From Mesorhizobium silamurunense (GTDB taxonomy: Bacteria > Pseudomonadota > Alphaproteobacteria > Rhizobiales > Rhizobiaceae), in NCBI RefSeq assembly GCF_014843825.1, contig NZ_JHQR01000180.1:1-34921 (forward strand): 34,921 bases of DNA, read 5' to 3'. Each line of letters opens with the position of its first letter. The stretch's first letter is position 1. Both the position numbers and the translations under genes were made by a program. Below, in pieces: positions 24,929-32,514 of this stretch. Under the pieces are notes generated by a model, which had not been told where the DNA came from, did no database searches, and was given only the letters and a program-made list of their open reading frames with translations.

Positions 24929-26032
24929 ATGAACGCCATGACAAGAACTGTTCCAGCCATGATGGCCGCCGTGCAGCTCACCGGCCATGGCGGTCTGGAA
25001 AAGCTCGTCTACCGGACCGACGTGAAGGTGCCCTCGCCGGCTGCCGGCGAAGTGCTGGTCAAGGTCAGCGCCTGCGGCATGAACAACACCGACGTGTGGG
25101 TGCGCCAGGGCGCCTATGGCACGGAGGAGGACGCCGCCGCGGTGTCGACCTGGCGCCGGCAGGGCAACACGCTGACCTTCCCGCGCATCCAGGGCACCGA
25201 CACGGTGGGCACCATCGTTGCCGTCGGTGACGGCGTGCCTGCCAGCCGCATCGGCGAACGCGTGATGGTCGATTTCTCCATCTACAACCGCGACGACGAT
25301 TCGCTTGCCGACATCGACTATATGGGCCACGGCCGCGACGGCGGTTATGCCGAATACCAGGCGCTGCCGGCCGAGAACGCGCATGTCGTCGACACCGACC
25401 TCAGCGACGTCGAGCTCGCCACCTTCTGCTGTGCCTATCTCACCGGCGAGCAGATGCTGGAACGCGCGGAGCTCAAGGCCGGCGAGCGGGCGCTGGTCAC
25501 CGGCGCGTCCGGCGGCGTCGGTTCCGGCATCGTGCAACTGGCGCGGGCGCGCGGCGCCATCCCCTATGCTGTCGTCGGCAAGGGCAAGGAGCAGGCCGTG
25601 CTCGACATCGGCGCCGAGAAGGTGATCACGCGCGGCGTGGCCGATCTGCCTGCCGCGGTCAACGAAGCGACCGGCGGTCGACCCATCGACGTGGTCGCCG
25701 ACCTTGTCGGCGGCACCATCTTCAACGACCTGCTGCGCATTTTGCGGCCCGAAGGCCGCTACACCACGGCGGGCGCCATTGCCGGGCCGGTCGTGCAGCT
25801 CGACCTCCGCACCATGTATCTGAAGCAGCTGCAGCTGCACGGCTCGAGCCAGGGCACCAGGGGCGATTTCCGCCGCATCGTGGGCTACATCGAGGAAAAG
25901 AAAATCAAGCCGCTGGTCGGCGGCGTCTACAAACTGTCGGACTTCCACCGCGCCCAGACGGACTTCATGGCCAAGGACTTCGTCGGCAAGCTGGTGGTGG
26001 TGCCGGACACTGTGGCAGCCGAGAACAAATAA
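24929..26032 (+). CDS. Medium-chain alcohol dehydrogenase/quinone oxidoreductase-like
   Basis: A 367-residue MDR-superfamily oxidoreductase. It has a GroES-like N-terminal domain (about 30-160, CGMNNTDVWVRQGAYG) and a Rossmann domain with GASGGVGSGIVQLARARG near residue 192. The four-cysteine structural zinc lobe is absent. It starts eight bases after the aminotransferase stop and is clearly co-transcribed, although such a gene is not part of the standard ectoine set I know. It might handle an alternative aldehyde or alcohol arising from diaminobutyrate or hydroxyectoine breakdown. Substrate is unknown. Confidence 0.85.
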   Translation: MNAMTRTVPAMMAAVQLTGHGGLEKLVYRTDVKVPSPAAGEVLVKVSACGMNNTDVWVRQGAYGTEEDAAAVSTWRRQGNTLTFPRIQGTDTVGTIVAVGDGVPASRIGERVMVDFSIYNRDDDSLADIDYMGHGRDGGYAEYQALPAENAHVVDTDLSDVELATFCCAYLTGEQMLERAELKAGERALVTGASGGVGSGIVQLARARGAIPYAVVGKGKEQAVLDIGAEKVITRGVADLPAAVNEATGGRPIDVVADLVGGTIFNDLLRILRPEGRYTTAGAIAGPVVQLDLRTMYLKQLQLHGSSQGTRGDFRRIVGYIEEKKIKPLVGGVYKLSDFHRAQTDFMAKDFVGKLVVVPDTVAAENK

Positions 26033-26049
26033 CGGTCGATGGCAGCGGC

Positions 26050-26079
26050 CAAGGGCTCGCCCATCGCGGTCAGCCCTTG
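26050..26079. terminator. Possible bidirectional terminator
   Basis: CAAGGGCT (26050-26057) pairs with AGCCCTTG (26072-26079) across a 14-base loop between convergent genes. The right arm overlaps the stop region of the downstream SDR gene. No U-tract is obvious, so the assignment is tentative. Confidence 0.3.
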
Positions 26080-26831
26080 CGCTCCTGCAGGATGTTGCCG
26101 CCGTCCACGACGAGGACGGCGCCATTGACGTAGCTCGCCCCGTCGGACGCCAGGAACAGGACGGCGGCGGCGACCTCCTGAGGTGTGCCGGCGCGTCCAA
26201 GCGGCGTGTTTTGCGCGGCAACGAGCTCTTCCGGCGTCGAGGCGCCCGTCGCGATCCAGCCCGGCGCCACGGCATTGACGGTGACGCCGCTGCGGCCGAC
26301 TTCGAGGGCAAGCGCATGCGTCAGCCCGACCATGCCCGCCTTGGCCGCGGAATAGGCGGCCTCTCCTTCGTTGGAGACGTAGGGTCCGGTGACCGAGGCC
26401 ATGTTCACCACGCGTCCATGCCCGCGCTGAACCATGCCGGCCAAGAATCCGCGTATGCTCAAGAACGCGGTTTTGAGGCTGACATCGATGCCCCGGTCCC
26501 AGTCGCTCTCGCTGAGATCGAGAAATCGCCGCTGCAAGGCCGGCTGGGCCACCGTTCCCATGCCGGCATTGTTGACGAGGATATCGATCTCGCCGACCTC
26601 CGAGCACAGCCGCTCGACATCCGGCGCGCGCGTCAGATCGGCCACCACGGCGCGGACATCGAGCCCTTCCGCCCGCAGCTCTTCAGCGCGCTGCGCGACA
26701 CGCTGCGACGAGGCGGTAATGGCGACCGCAAGCCCGGCTTCGCCGAGCGCGCGTGCGACGGCGACGCCGATGCCGTCGGCGGCGCCCGCACCGGTCACCA
26801 GTGCCGTGCGGGATTTGCGAAACAGGAGCAT
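26070..26831 (-). CDS. Short-chain dehydrogenase/reductase
   Basis: A 253-residue classical SDR. The coenzyme motif reads TGAGAADGIG (residues 13-22), one residue longer than the common TGxxxGIG. NNAG is at 87-90, and the catalytic residues are Ser146, Tyr160 and Lys164 (YSAAK). It is a complete, probably active cytoplasmic oxidoreductase of the FabG-like group. GGAGGG precedes the ATG by about four bases. It lies 36 bases downstream of a second SDR gene in the same direction, so the two are likely co-transcribed. Neither has a neighbour that reveals a substrate. Confidence 0.87.
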   Translation of the reverse strand: MLLFRKSRTALVTGAGAADGIGVAVARALGEAGLAVAITASSQRVAQRAEELRAEGLDVRAVVADLTRAPDVERLCSEVGEIDILVNNAGMGTVAQPALQRRFLDLSESDWDRGIDVSLKTAFLSIRGFLAGMVQRGHGRVVNMASVTGPYVSNEGEAAYSAAKAGMVGLTHALALEVGRSGVTVNAVAPGWIATGASTPEELVAAQNTPLGRAGTPQEVAAAVLFLASDGASYVNGAVLVVDGGNILQERKG

Positions 26832-26867
26832 GAACCCTCCAGGCGATGAAGCCGATGCCGCCGCAAT

Positions 26868-27638
26868 TCAGTATCCGGCACTGATGCCGAAATCGATCGA
26901 AAGCGCGGCCCCGGTGATCGGCGCCGCGCCGGGCTGGCAAAGATAGTGGATGAAGGAAGCGATCTCCTCCACGGTGATGAAGCGAGCTCTTTCCCCTTGC
27001 GGATAGTGCCCCAGGAGCTTCCGCTTGTAACCGTCCGGATCATTTCCGCCATAGGTCGTCGCCTGATACTCGATCATCGGCGTCGCCGTGTCGCCGGGGC
27101 AGACGGCGTTGACCCTGATGCCGCGCGAGGCAAGCTCCAGGGCGAGGGCCTTGGTCAGCAGGACGAGCCCGCCCTTGGAGGCGCAAAAGACCGCCGCGCC
27201 GTTGTTGCCGACGATGCCCGCGTCGGACGCAATATTGATGATCGCACCTTGCGCCGCTGCGAGATGCGGAATGGCGGCCGAGATCAGGAAGAACGCGCCT
27301 TTGAGATTGACGTCCAACACAAGGTCCCATTGCTCTTCTTGGACCTCGCTTGCCGGTCCCTCGAGCCAGACGCCTGCAGCGTTGACGAGAATGTCCAGAC
27401 GGCCGCCCCACTCACGGGTTTTGTCGACAACCTCCCGGCAGGCGGCGACGGAGCGGATATCGAGCGGCAAGCCGATCGCCTTTGCGCCGGTCGCGGCGAT
27501 CTTTGCCACGGCATCATCGAGTTTCACACCTGGAAGGTCGGCAAGCGCGACGTTGTCGCCGTCAGCCGCGAGGCGAAGTCCGGTCGCGAGACCCATCCCG
27601 CCGGCACCGCCCGCGATCAGGACTGTCCTGCCAGCCAT
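26868..27638 (-). CDS. SDR-family protein with Tyr-to-Phe at the catalytic position
   Basis: A 256-residue SDR. The coenzyme turn is GGAGGMG (residues 10-16), NAAG lies at 86-89 and the SDR serine is Ser138. Where a catalytic Tyr is expected in YxxxK, the sequence reads FCASK: Phe151 (codon TTT) with Lys155 kept. The protein may therefore be inactive as a dehydrogenase or use another mechanism. The ATG at 27638 has GGAGG eight bases upstream; the longer open frame upstream is shadow of the GNAT gene. It precedes the other SDR by 36 bases. A sequencing error of one base (TTT for TAT) cannot be excluded. Confidence 0.86.
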   Translation of the reverse strand: MAGRTVLIAGGAGGMGLATGLRLAADGDNVALADLPGVKLDDAVAKIAATGAKAIGLPLDIRSVAACREVVDKTREWGGRLDILVNAAGVWLEGPASEVQEEQWDLVLDVNLKGAFFLISAAIPHLAAAQGAIINIASDAGIVGNNGAAVFCASKGGLVLLTKALALELASRGIRVNAVCPGDTATPMIEYQATTYGGNDPDGYKRKLLGHYPQGERARFITVEEIASFIHYLCQPGAAPITGAALSIDFGISAGY

Positions 27639-27756
27639 TTCGATAACCTCCACGAAACGCCATCCTTGGTTCCATGCGAACCATGTCCCGCAGACATGTC
27701 GCGTGCACCACGCCAGACGAACAGTGATCCCAACAGGTTCGGCCTGCGATCCGCGC

Positions 27757-28587
27757 TCACCCCAACTCCAGCGTCGTGATGCCGAAAACCTTCGTCGGGG
27801 CGTTGCCCGGCTTGCCGCCCTTGTACATGCGGGTCGTCGTGAAGCCCGCAACCATGCCGGCTGCCTGAAGCATGGCGGCAAAGCCGACCTGGGTGGCCGG
27901 CACGTCGATATGCAGCGCTTCGCCCGCTGTCCTGTCCGCCAGCGCCGCCACCAGCGCCAAGGCTGTGTCCATCCCATCGGCGAACAGCGGGCCGATCTTG
28001 AATCCCTCGCGGCATCGGCGTGCCACGCCATAGCCGGCAATGCCGGCCGAGCCGGCGGACATGAGCGCAATCCGGGGCGGCTGCAGCCATTCCCGCAGGA
28101 AGGCCTCGCGCAGCGCCGGGAAGCACTGGCGGTCGTAAGCGAGGATCTCGGCGAAGCTGGCGGCCGTCGCGGGCAGGATGTCGCTGCCGCCGGCCAGGCG
28201 GACAGCTCCGCTGAAGCGGACGGTCTCATAGGCAGGCACGAACCCCTTGCGCTGGTAGTTGGCCCTTTGCTCGGGCACGCCGTCGAGACCGACGATCCGG
28301 TCGCCGAGCCGGGCCATGCCGGCGTCCCAGACCGCCTTGCCATGGCCTTCGCCACGCCAGTCGGGCCGGCAGATATAGAGGCCGATGAAGCCGAATCCCG
28401 CGCCGTAGGCGACAGCCGAAATGCCGGCCACCATCTCGCCGCCGGCGAAGGCGCCGATGAACCCTTCCGGATCGGCGGCCCTGAGTGCGGCGGCATCGCC
28501 GATACCCGGATTCCAGCCCTCGCCCGCCGCCCAGTCGACAAGCGTTTCCACTTCGCTGGGCGTCAGCGTCCGGATCGTTCTCGGCAT
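27757..28587 (-). CDS. GNAT-family acetyltransferase with C-terminal Acetyltransf_18-like domain
   Basis: A 276-residue two-domain protein. Residues about 1-130 form a GNAT domain with the acetyl-CoA loop region RPDWRGEGHGKAVWDAG. The C-terminal half (about 150-270) resembles the second GNAT-like domain found in this family of roughly 280-residue proteins. The ATG at 28587 begins MPRTIRTLTPSEVETL, a normal GNAT start; an upstream in-frame ATG at 28665 adds 26 residues without similarity to the fold. It lies 118 bases upstream of the SDR pair on the same strand. The acceptor substrate is unknown. Confidence 0.85.
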   Translation of the reverse strand: MPRTIRTLTPSEVETLVDWAAGEGWNPGIGDAAALRAADPEGFIGAFAGGEMVAGISAVAYGAGFGFIGLYICRPDWRGEGHGKAVWDAGMARLGDRIVGLDGVPEQRANYQRKGFVPAYETVRFSGAVRLAGGSDILPATAASFAEILAYDRQCFPALREAFLREWLQPPRIALMSAGSAGIAGYGVARRCREGFKIGPLFADGMDTALALVAALADRTAGEALHIDVPATQVGFAAMLQAAGMVAGFTTTRMYKGGKPGNAPTKVFGITTLELG

Positions 28588-28882
28588 TGCTTCACTCGGC
28601 GGCGGCCTGAGGTGACGGATTTCAAACCGCACGATAGGTCGCGGCTCGCAGCTTGCAAGGGGCATCTCACCGCGGCGGCGTGGAGGACAAAGCGCCGGCG
28701 CGGCTCAGCCGAAGCAGAGCGCTCGACGAAGGAGACCTGTGGATCCGACTGTTGCTTGAGGGTTTTCCAAACTGATGCAAAGAGTTAGCGAGGAACCTGC
28801 TGTGCAATCATCGTTGTTCCAAAAGGCAACTGGACACGACCGGCGAAGGCTATAAATCTTCATTTGCCGTTGCTTGATATGA
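28588..28882. other. Gene-free divergent spacer
   Basis: About 295 bases separate the GNAT gene from the plus-strand gene at 28883. No open frame with plausible codon use, no strong hairpin and no recognised repeat was found. It must contain the promoters of the two divergent genes. The stretch nearest the right-hand gene (about 28780-28880) is less GC-rich, with a TATAAAT-like word at 28852-28858. Confidence 0.5.
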
Positions 28883-29767
28883 ATGGGAGTGCCGCAGGAA
28901 ATGCCGCTGAGTGCCGAAGAGATCGCCAGTCATCCGGCAGCTCTCCGCGGTGTCCAGGAACAGTCGCGCGCGCTTATCCACATCTACGAAACCAGCCCGC
29001 GCCTTGCCGCCGTTTTTGCCACCCAGCAGCGCTGGCTGCTCGGCCATGTCGGGCTCGCTTTGCATTTCAGGCGCGACCCCAATGATCGCCGCACCGAAAT
29101 GACGGTGGCGCGTTTCATCGAGGTCGTGCGCCGCAATTCAGTCGCCAGCCGCAACACCGCCGAGGCGTTCGTCAAGGAAATGCTGCACTACAACGTCGCT
29201 GAATATCTTTCGATGAGCGGCGATGGCCGTGCCCACCCCTTGCGGGTGACCGCGGCCACCATTGAGACCTTCACCGGCTGGATCCATGCCCATTTGAGGA
29301 CGCTTGATCGGATCGACGGCGGGAACCGGTTGGCAACCTTCCTCGAGCGGCCCGATGTGCTGGCAAAGCTGCAGCCATTGATCTGCGACGGATTGCTCGC
29401 GTCCGTTCCGGTGCGGGAACCCGAACAGACTTTCTCGTTGTTTATCTGGTTGAACAACGGCGGCATCGTCATGGACTGGCTGATGTCGGGCATCGACCCG
29501 GAGGACGCCAACCTCGAGAAGATTCCGACCGGCGTCATTTCGATCAGCGAATTCGCGCATTGGTTGAAGTTGTCGCGCACGCATCTGGCGCGCAAGCTCC
29601 ATGACGCCGAGGCGCTCGGCAGTATCGGCTGGGTCGGCCAGCGCGGACATTCCGTCATGTGGGTCTCACGGCAGTTCTTCCAGGAATACATGGCCGTGCA
29701 GGCAGCCAAGCTCGCTGTGGTCGATGCGGCCTTCGAGGTATGTTTTTCCACGGCCCGCGAAAACTGA
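28883..29767 (+). CDS. Uncharacterised protein with C-terminal helix-turn-helix-like segment
   Basis: A 294-residue protein I do not recognise by name. The first 210 residues are mostly helical, with no signal peptide or membrane segment, and include an Arg-rich stretch DRRTEMTVARFIEVVRRNS. Residues about 218-262 (ISEFAHWLKLSRTHLARKL and following) look like a helix-turn-helix with a wing, suggesting a transcription regulator. The ATG at 28883 has no strong ribosome site; an ATG at 28901 preceded by GCAGGAA is possible. It is convergent with the ROK gene, separated by four bases, and divergent from the GNAT gene. Confidence 0.7.
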   Translation: MGVPQEMPLSAEEIASHPAALRGVQEQSRALIHIYETSPRLAAVFATQQRWLLGHVGLALHFRRDPNDRRTEMTVARFIEVVRRNSVASRNTAEAFVKEMLHYNVAEYLSMSGDGRAHPLRVTAATIETFTGWIHAHLRTLDRIDGGNRLATFLERPDVLAKLQPLICDGLLASVPVREPEQTFSLFIWLNNGGIVMDWLMSGIDPEDANLEKIPTGVISISEFAHWLKLSRTHLARKLHDAEALGSIGWVGQRGHSVMWVSRQFFQEYMAVQAAKLAVVDAAFEVCFSTAREN

Positions 29768-29771
29768 GCGC

Positions 29772-30974
29772 CTATCCGGCTTTCAGAATAGCCGAGAAGC
29801 GCGGGTCGAAAGCCCTGCTGATCGGCTCGGCCGCGGCGCCGACGGCGATGGCCCATGGATCGGTGGTGCCGAGTTGCAAACGCGGCAGTCGCCGCCCGGG
29901 GCGATCGGCGATGGACGGCAGCAGCGGATGCATGGCCTGCAGCAGGCGCCGGGCCAGAGGCTCGGGCGCGCCGCTGGTGAGGATGACGGTCTGTGGATCG
30001 AAGATCGTTTCGATGAGATGCACGCTCCAGCGCAGATCGGATGCGGCGTCTTCGATCCAGCCCATGACCTTGGGATCTGCCGCGACGGCCAAGGCGGCCA
30101 ATTTTTCGTAGAGGTTGGCATCGGCGGGGTTGAGGCCGAGATGCTGGTAGAGCGAAGCAAGCGAGGCGCGGTGCTCGAGCGGCGTCGAACCTGGCCCCGC
30201 GGGAGACAGCAGCGCCATGCCGATCTCGCCGGCATTGCCGTTGCCGCCGCTGTAAAGCTCGCCGTTGAGGATGAGCCCGGCGGCGATGCCGTAACCCACA
30301 TAGAGGCAGACCGCGTGATCGATGCCATGCGCCGCGCCGACGATGCGCTCCGCCGTGGCGCAGGCAGCGGCGTCGTTCTGCAATCCGACATTCAGTCCGG
30401 TCCCGGCCGCCAGCGTCTCCAGCAGCGGAAATTGCTGCCAGGCCGGCATCATCCATTTGTTGTCGGGATTCTTGAGGCCGAAAGGCCCTGGCATCGCGAC
30501 GCCGAGGCCGACCAACCGTCGCTCCGATTGGGCGGAGATGCCGGCCAGCTCGTGCCTGACGCGAGCCACAAGCCCGAGGATGATCTCGACGCCTTCCGAC
30601 GGTTGGTCGAACGGAAGGCTCGCCTCGGCGCGGGCCACGACATTGCCGACGAGGTCGACCACGACCACACGTGTCAGGTGTCGGTCGATCTGCAGGCCGA
30701 TGGCGAAGGCGCCTTCCGGCACCAGCCTGTAGGGCGTGAAGGGCTGCCCCCTGCCCTTGCGCACCGCATCCAGCGCCACGACCAGGCCGTCGCGTTCGAG
30801 ATCCTCGACGATATTCGAAACCGCCTGCTTGGTGAGCTGGGTCGCTCGCGCCAGGTCGGCGCGCGATAGCGCGCCGTTGAGCCGCAGCGCCTCGATCATG
30901 ACGCGGCGGTTGTGCGCGCTCGTCCCCTCCTGGTTGGTGCCGCTCTTGGCGCGGATCGGGCTGATGTCGTGCAC
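29772..30974 (-). CDS. ROK-family transcriptional repressor (NagC/XylR-like)
   Basis: A 400-residue ROK regulator. The N-terminal winged helix (about 20-70, LSRADLARATQLTKQAVSNIVEDL) is followed by a sugar-kinase-like domain with LGVAMPGPFG and LQNDAAACATAE, the latter holding the conserved Asp. The zinc-binding Cys cluster of Mlc and NagC is absent from the GNAGEIGMALLSP region. I choose the GTG at 30974 because GGGGGA lies about seven bases upstream, whereas the ATG at 31010 has no ribosome site and would sit against the operator. It is divergent from the sugar importer at 31196 and should repress it until a sugar or sugar phosphate binds. Confidence 0.88.
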   Translation of the reverse strand: MHDISPIRAKSGTNQEGTSAHNRRVMIEALRLNGALSRADLARATQLTKQAVSNIVEDLERDGLVVALDAVRKGRGQPFTPYRLVPEGAFAIGLQIDRHLTRVVVVDLVGNVVARAEASLPFDQPSEGVEIILGLVARVRHELAGISAQSERRLVGLGVAMPGPFGLKNPDNKWMMPAWQQFPLLETLAAGTGLNVGLQNDAAACATAERIVGAAHGIDHAVCLYVGYGIAAGLILNGELYSGGNGNAGEIGMALLSPAGPGSTPLEHRASLASLYQHLGLNPADANLYEKLAALAVAADPKVMGWIEDAASDLRWSVHLIETIFDPQTVILTSGAPEPLARRLLQAMHPLLPSIADRPGRRLPRLQLGTTDPWAIAVGAAAEPISRAFDPRFSAILKAG

Positions 30975-31015
30975 CTGCGTTTCCCCCTTGACTCCATTAA
31001 AGGATTGCATGACTA

Positions 31016-31040
31016 ATTAAGTCAAGCGAATTGACTTAAT
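31016..31040. promoter_or_regulatory. Probable ROK operator with overlapping divergent -35 boxes
   Basis: A perfect 10-bp inverted repeat, ATTAAGTCAA (31016-31025) and TTGACTTAAT (31031-31040), with a five-base spacer. Each arm reads TTGACT outward, so it could supply the -35 box of promoters in both directions. A related word, TTGACTCCATTAA (about 30989-31001), lies towards the ROK gene. AT-rich palindromes of this kind are typical ROK repressor sites. No clear -10 was confirmed. Confidence 0.65.
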
Positions 31041-31195
31041 GGTGAAGACCAGAACGGTTTCAAGAAAAAGACGGCATGGCGCCGAGCCTTCGCCGCCCGC
31101 CGCTCCGGCAGATCCGGTCACACGCGATAGCATTCGGGAGAGCGGCGTGCTGCCTACGCCGCCAACCCGCGGATTTCTAAAATGGGAGAAAAAAC

Positions 31196-32434
31196 ATGCT
31201 GAAATCGATCGGTAGGACACTTCTGGGCGCGGTCTTCATTGGCGGGCTGCTGGTTCCCCACGCCTTCGCCGAAACCACCTTGAACGCGCTCTTCATGGCG
31301 CAGGCCGCCTACAGCGAAGCCGACGTCCGCGCCATGACCGAGGCCTTCACCAAGGCCAATCCGGACATCAAGGTCAATCTCGAATTCGTTCCCTATGAAG
31401 GCCTCCACGACAAGACCGTGCTCGCGCAAGGCTCCGGCGGCGGTTACGACGTCGTGCTGTTCGACGTCATCTGGCCGGCAGAATATGCGACCAACAAAGT
31501 GCTGGTGGACGTGTCGTCGAAGATCACCGACGAAATGAAGAAGGGCGTGCTGCCCGGCGCCTGGACCACCGTCCAGTATGACGGCAAGTACTATGGCATG
31601 CCCTGGATCCTCGACACCAAATACCTGTTCTACAACAAGGAAATCCTGGAGAAGGCCGGCATCAAGGCGCCGCCGAAGACCTGGGACGAGCTCAACGAAC
31701 AGGCCAAGATGATCAAGGACAAGGGTCTGCTCGCCACGCCGATCGCCTGGAGCTGGTCGCAGGCCGAAGCCGCCATTTGCGATTACACCACCCTGGTCAG
31801 CGCCTATAAGGGCGACTTCCTCAAGGACGGCAAGCCGGACTTCCAGAACGGCGGCGGCCTCGAGGCGCTGAAATACATGGTCGACAGCTACAAGTCGGGC
31901 CTGACCAATCCCAATTCCAAGGAATTCCTGGAAGAAGACGTCCGCAAGGTGTTCGAAAACGGCGATGCCGCCTTCGCGCTCAACTGGACCTATATGTACA
32001 ACATGGCCAACGACCCGAAGGACTCGAAGGTTGCCGGCAAGGTCGGCGTCGTGCCGGCGCCGGGCGTTGCCGGCAAGAGCGAGGTTTCGGCCGTCAACGG
32101 CTCGATGGGTCTCGGCATCACCGCCGTCAGCAAGCATCCTGACGAGGCCTGGAAGTACATCGAGTTCATGACCTCTCAGAAGACGCAGAACCAGTACGCC
32201 AAGCTCTCGCTGCCGATCTGGGCCTCGTCCTACGACGACCCGGCCGTCACCAAGGGCCAGGAAGAGCTGATCGCCACGGCAAAGCTTGGGCTCGCGGCCA
32301 TGTATCCGCGTCCGACCACGCCGAAATACCAGGAACTGTCGACCGCCCTGCAGCAGGCCATCCAGGAATCGCTGCTCGGCCAGACCTCGCCTGAAGACGC
32401 GCTGAAGACGGCGGCCGAAAACAGCGGCCTTTGA
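31196..32434 (+). CDS. Sugar ABC transporter substrate-binding protein
   Basis: A 412-residue family-1 solute-binding protein. It has a Sec signal peptide (about residues 1-25, ending PHAFA-ET) and the domain features of CUT1 binders, such as YDVVLFDVIWPAEYA and DGKYYGMPWILDTKYLFYN. It acts in the periplasm. GGGAG lies seven bases upstream of the ATG. It is the first gene of a unit with two permeases and a SIS-domain enzyme under the divergent ROK gene, so an amino sugar is a reasonable guess. A stem-loop follows the stop. Confidence 0.9.
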   Translation: MLKSIGRTLLGAVFIGGLLVPHAFAETTLNALFMAQAAYSEADVRAMTEAFTKANPDIKVNLEFVPYEGLHDKTVLAQGSGGGYDVVLFDVIWPAEYATNKVLVDVSSKITDEMKKGVLPGAWTTVQYDGKYYGMPWILDTKYLFYNKEILEKAGIKAPPKTWDELNEQAKMIKDKGLLATPIAWSWSQAEAAICDYTTLVSAYKGDFLKDGKPDFQNGGGLEALKYMVDSYKSGLTNPNSKEFLEEDVRKVFENGDAAFALNWTYMYNMANDPKDSKVAGKVGVVPAPGVAGKSEVSAVNGSMGLGITAVSKHPDEAWKYIEFMTSQKTQNQYAKLSLPIWASSYDDPAVTKGQEELIATAKLGLAAMYPRPTTPKYQELSTALQQAIQESLLGQTSPEDALKTAAENSGL

Positions 32435-32451
32435 ACCCAATCGCTGAACCG

Positions 32452-32472
32452 CGGGCGGCCTTGCGCCGCCCG
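32452..32472 (+). promoter_or_regulatory. Intra-operon stem-loop after the second binding-protein gene
   Basis: An 8-bp stem (CGGGCGGC 32452-32459, GCCGCCCG 32465-32472) closes on the loop CTTGC, the same loop as the hairpin at 3335-3363. It lies 17 bases after the binding-protein stop and before the first permease, where it may stabilise the upstream message or reduce read-through. Confidence 0.65.
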
Positions 32473-32514
32473 TGTTATCACTGAAATTTCGACGATCAGG
32501 GAGAGGCGCCTCGG

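Noticed and set aside
24614..26317. A 567-codon minus-strand open frame opposite the alcohol dehydrogenase and aminotransferase genes.
   Set aside because: It is antisense to three well-supported genes, has unusual composition and no recognisable domain; long antisense frames are expected in GC-rich DNA.
27639..28541. An apparent SDR with a 300-residue N-terminal extension on the minus strand.
   Set aside because: The extension is out-of-frame reading of the GNAT gene; the SDR has a good start at 27638 with GGAGG.
30975..31010. An ATG giving the ROK protein 12 more residues.
   Set aside because: No ribosome site precedes it and it lies close to the operator, whereas the GTG at 30974 has a strong GGGGGA; the choice remains open to protein evidence.
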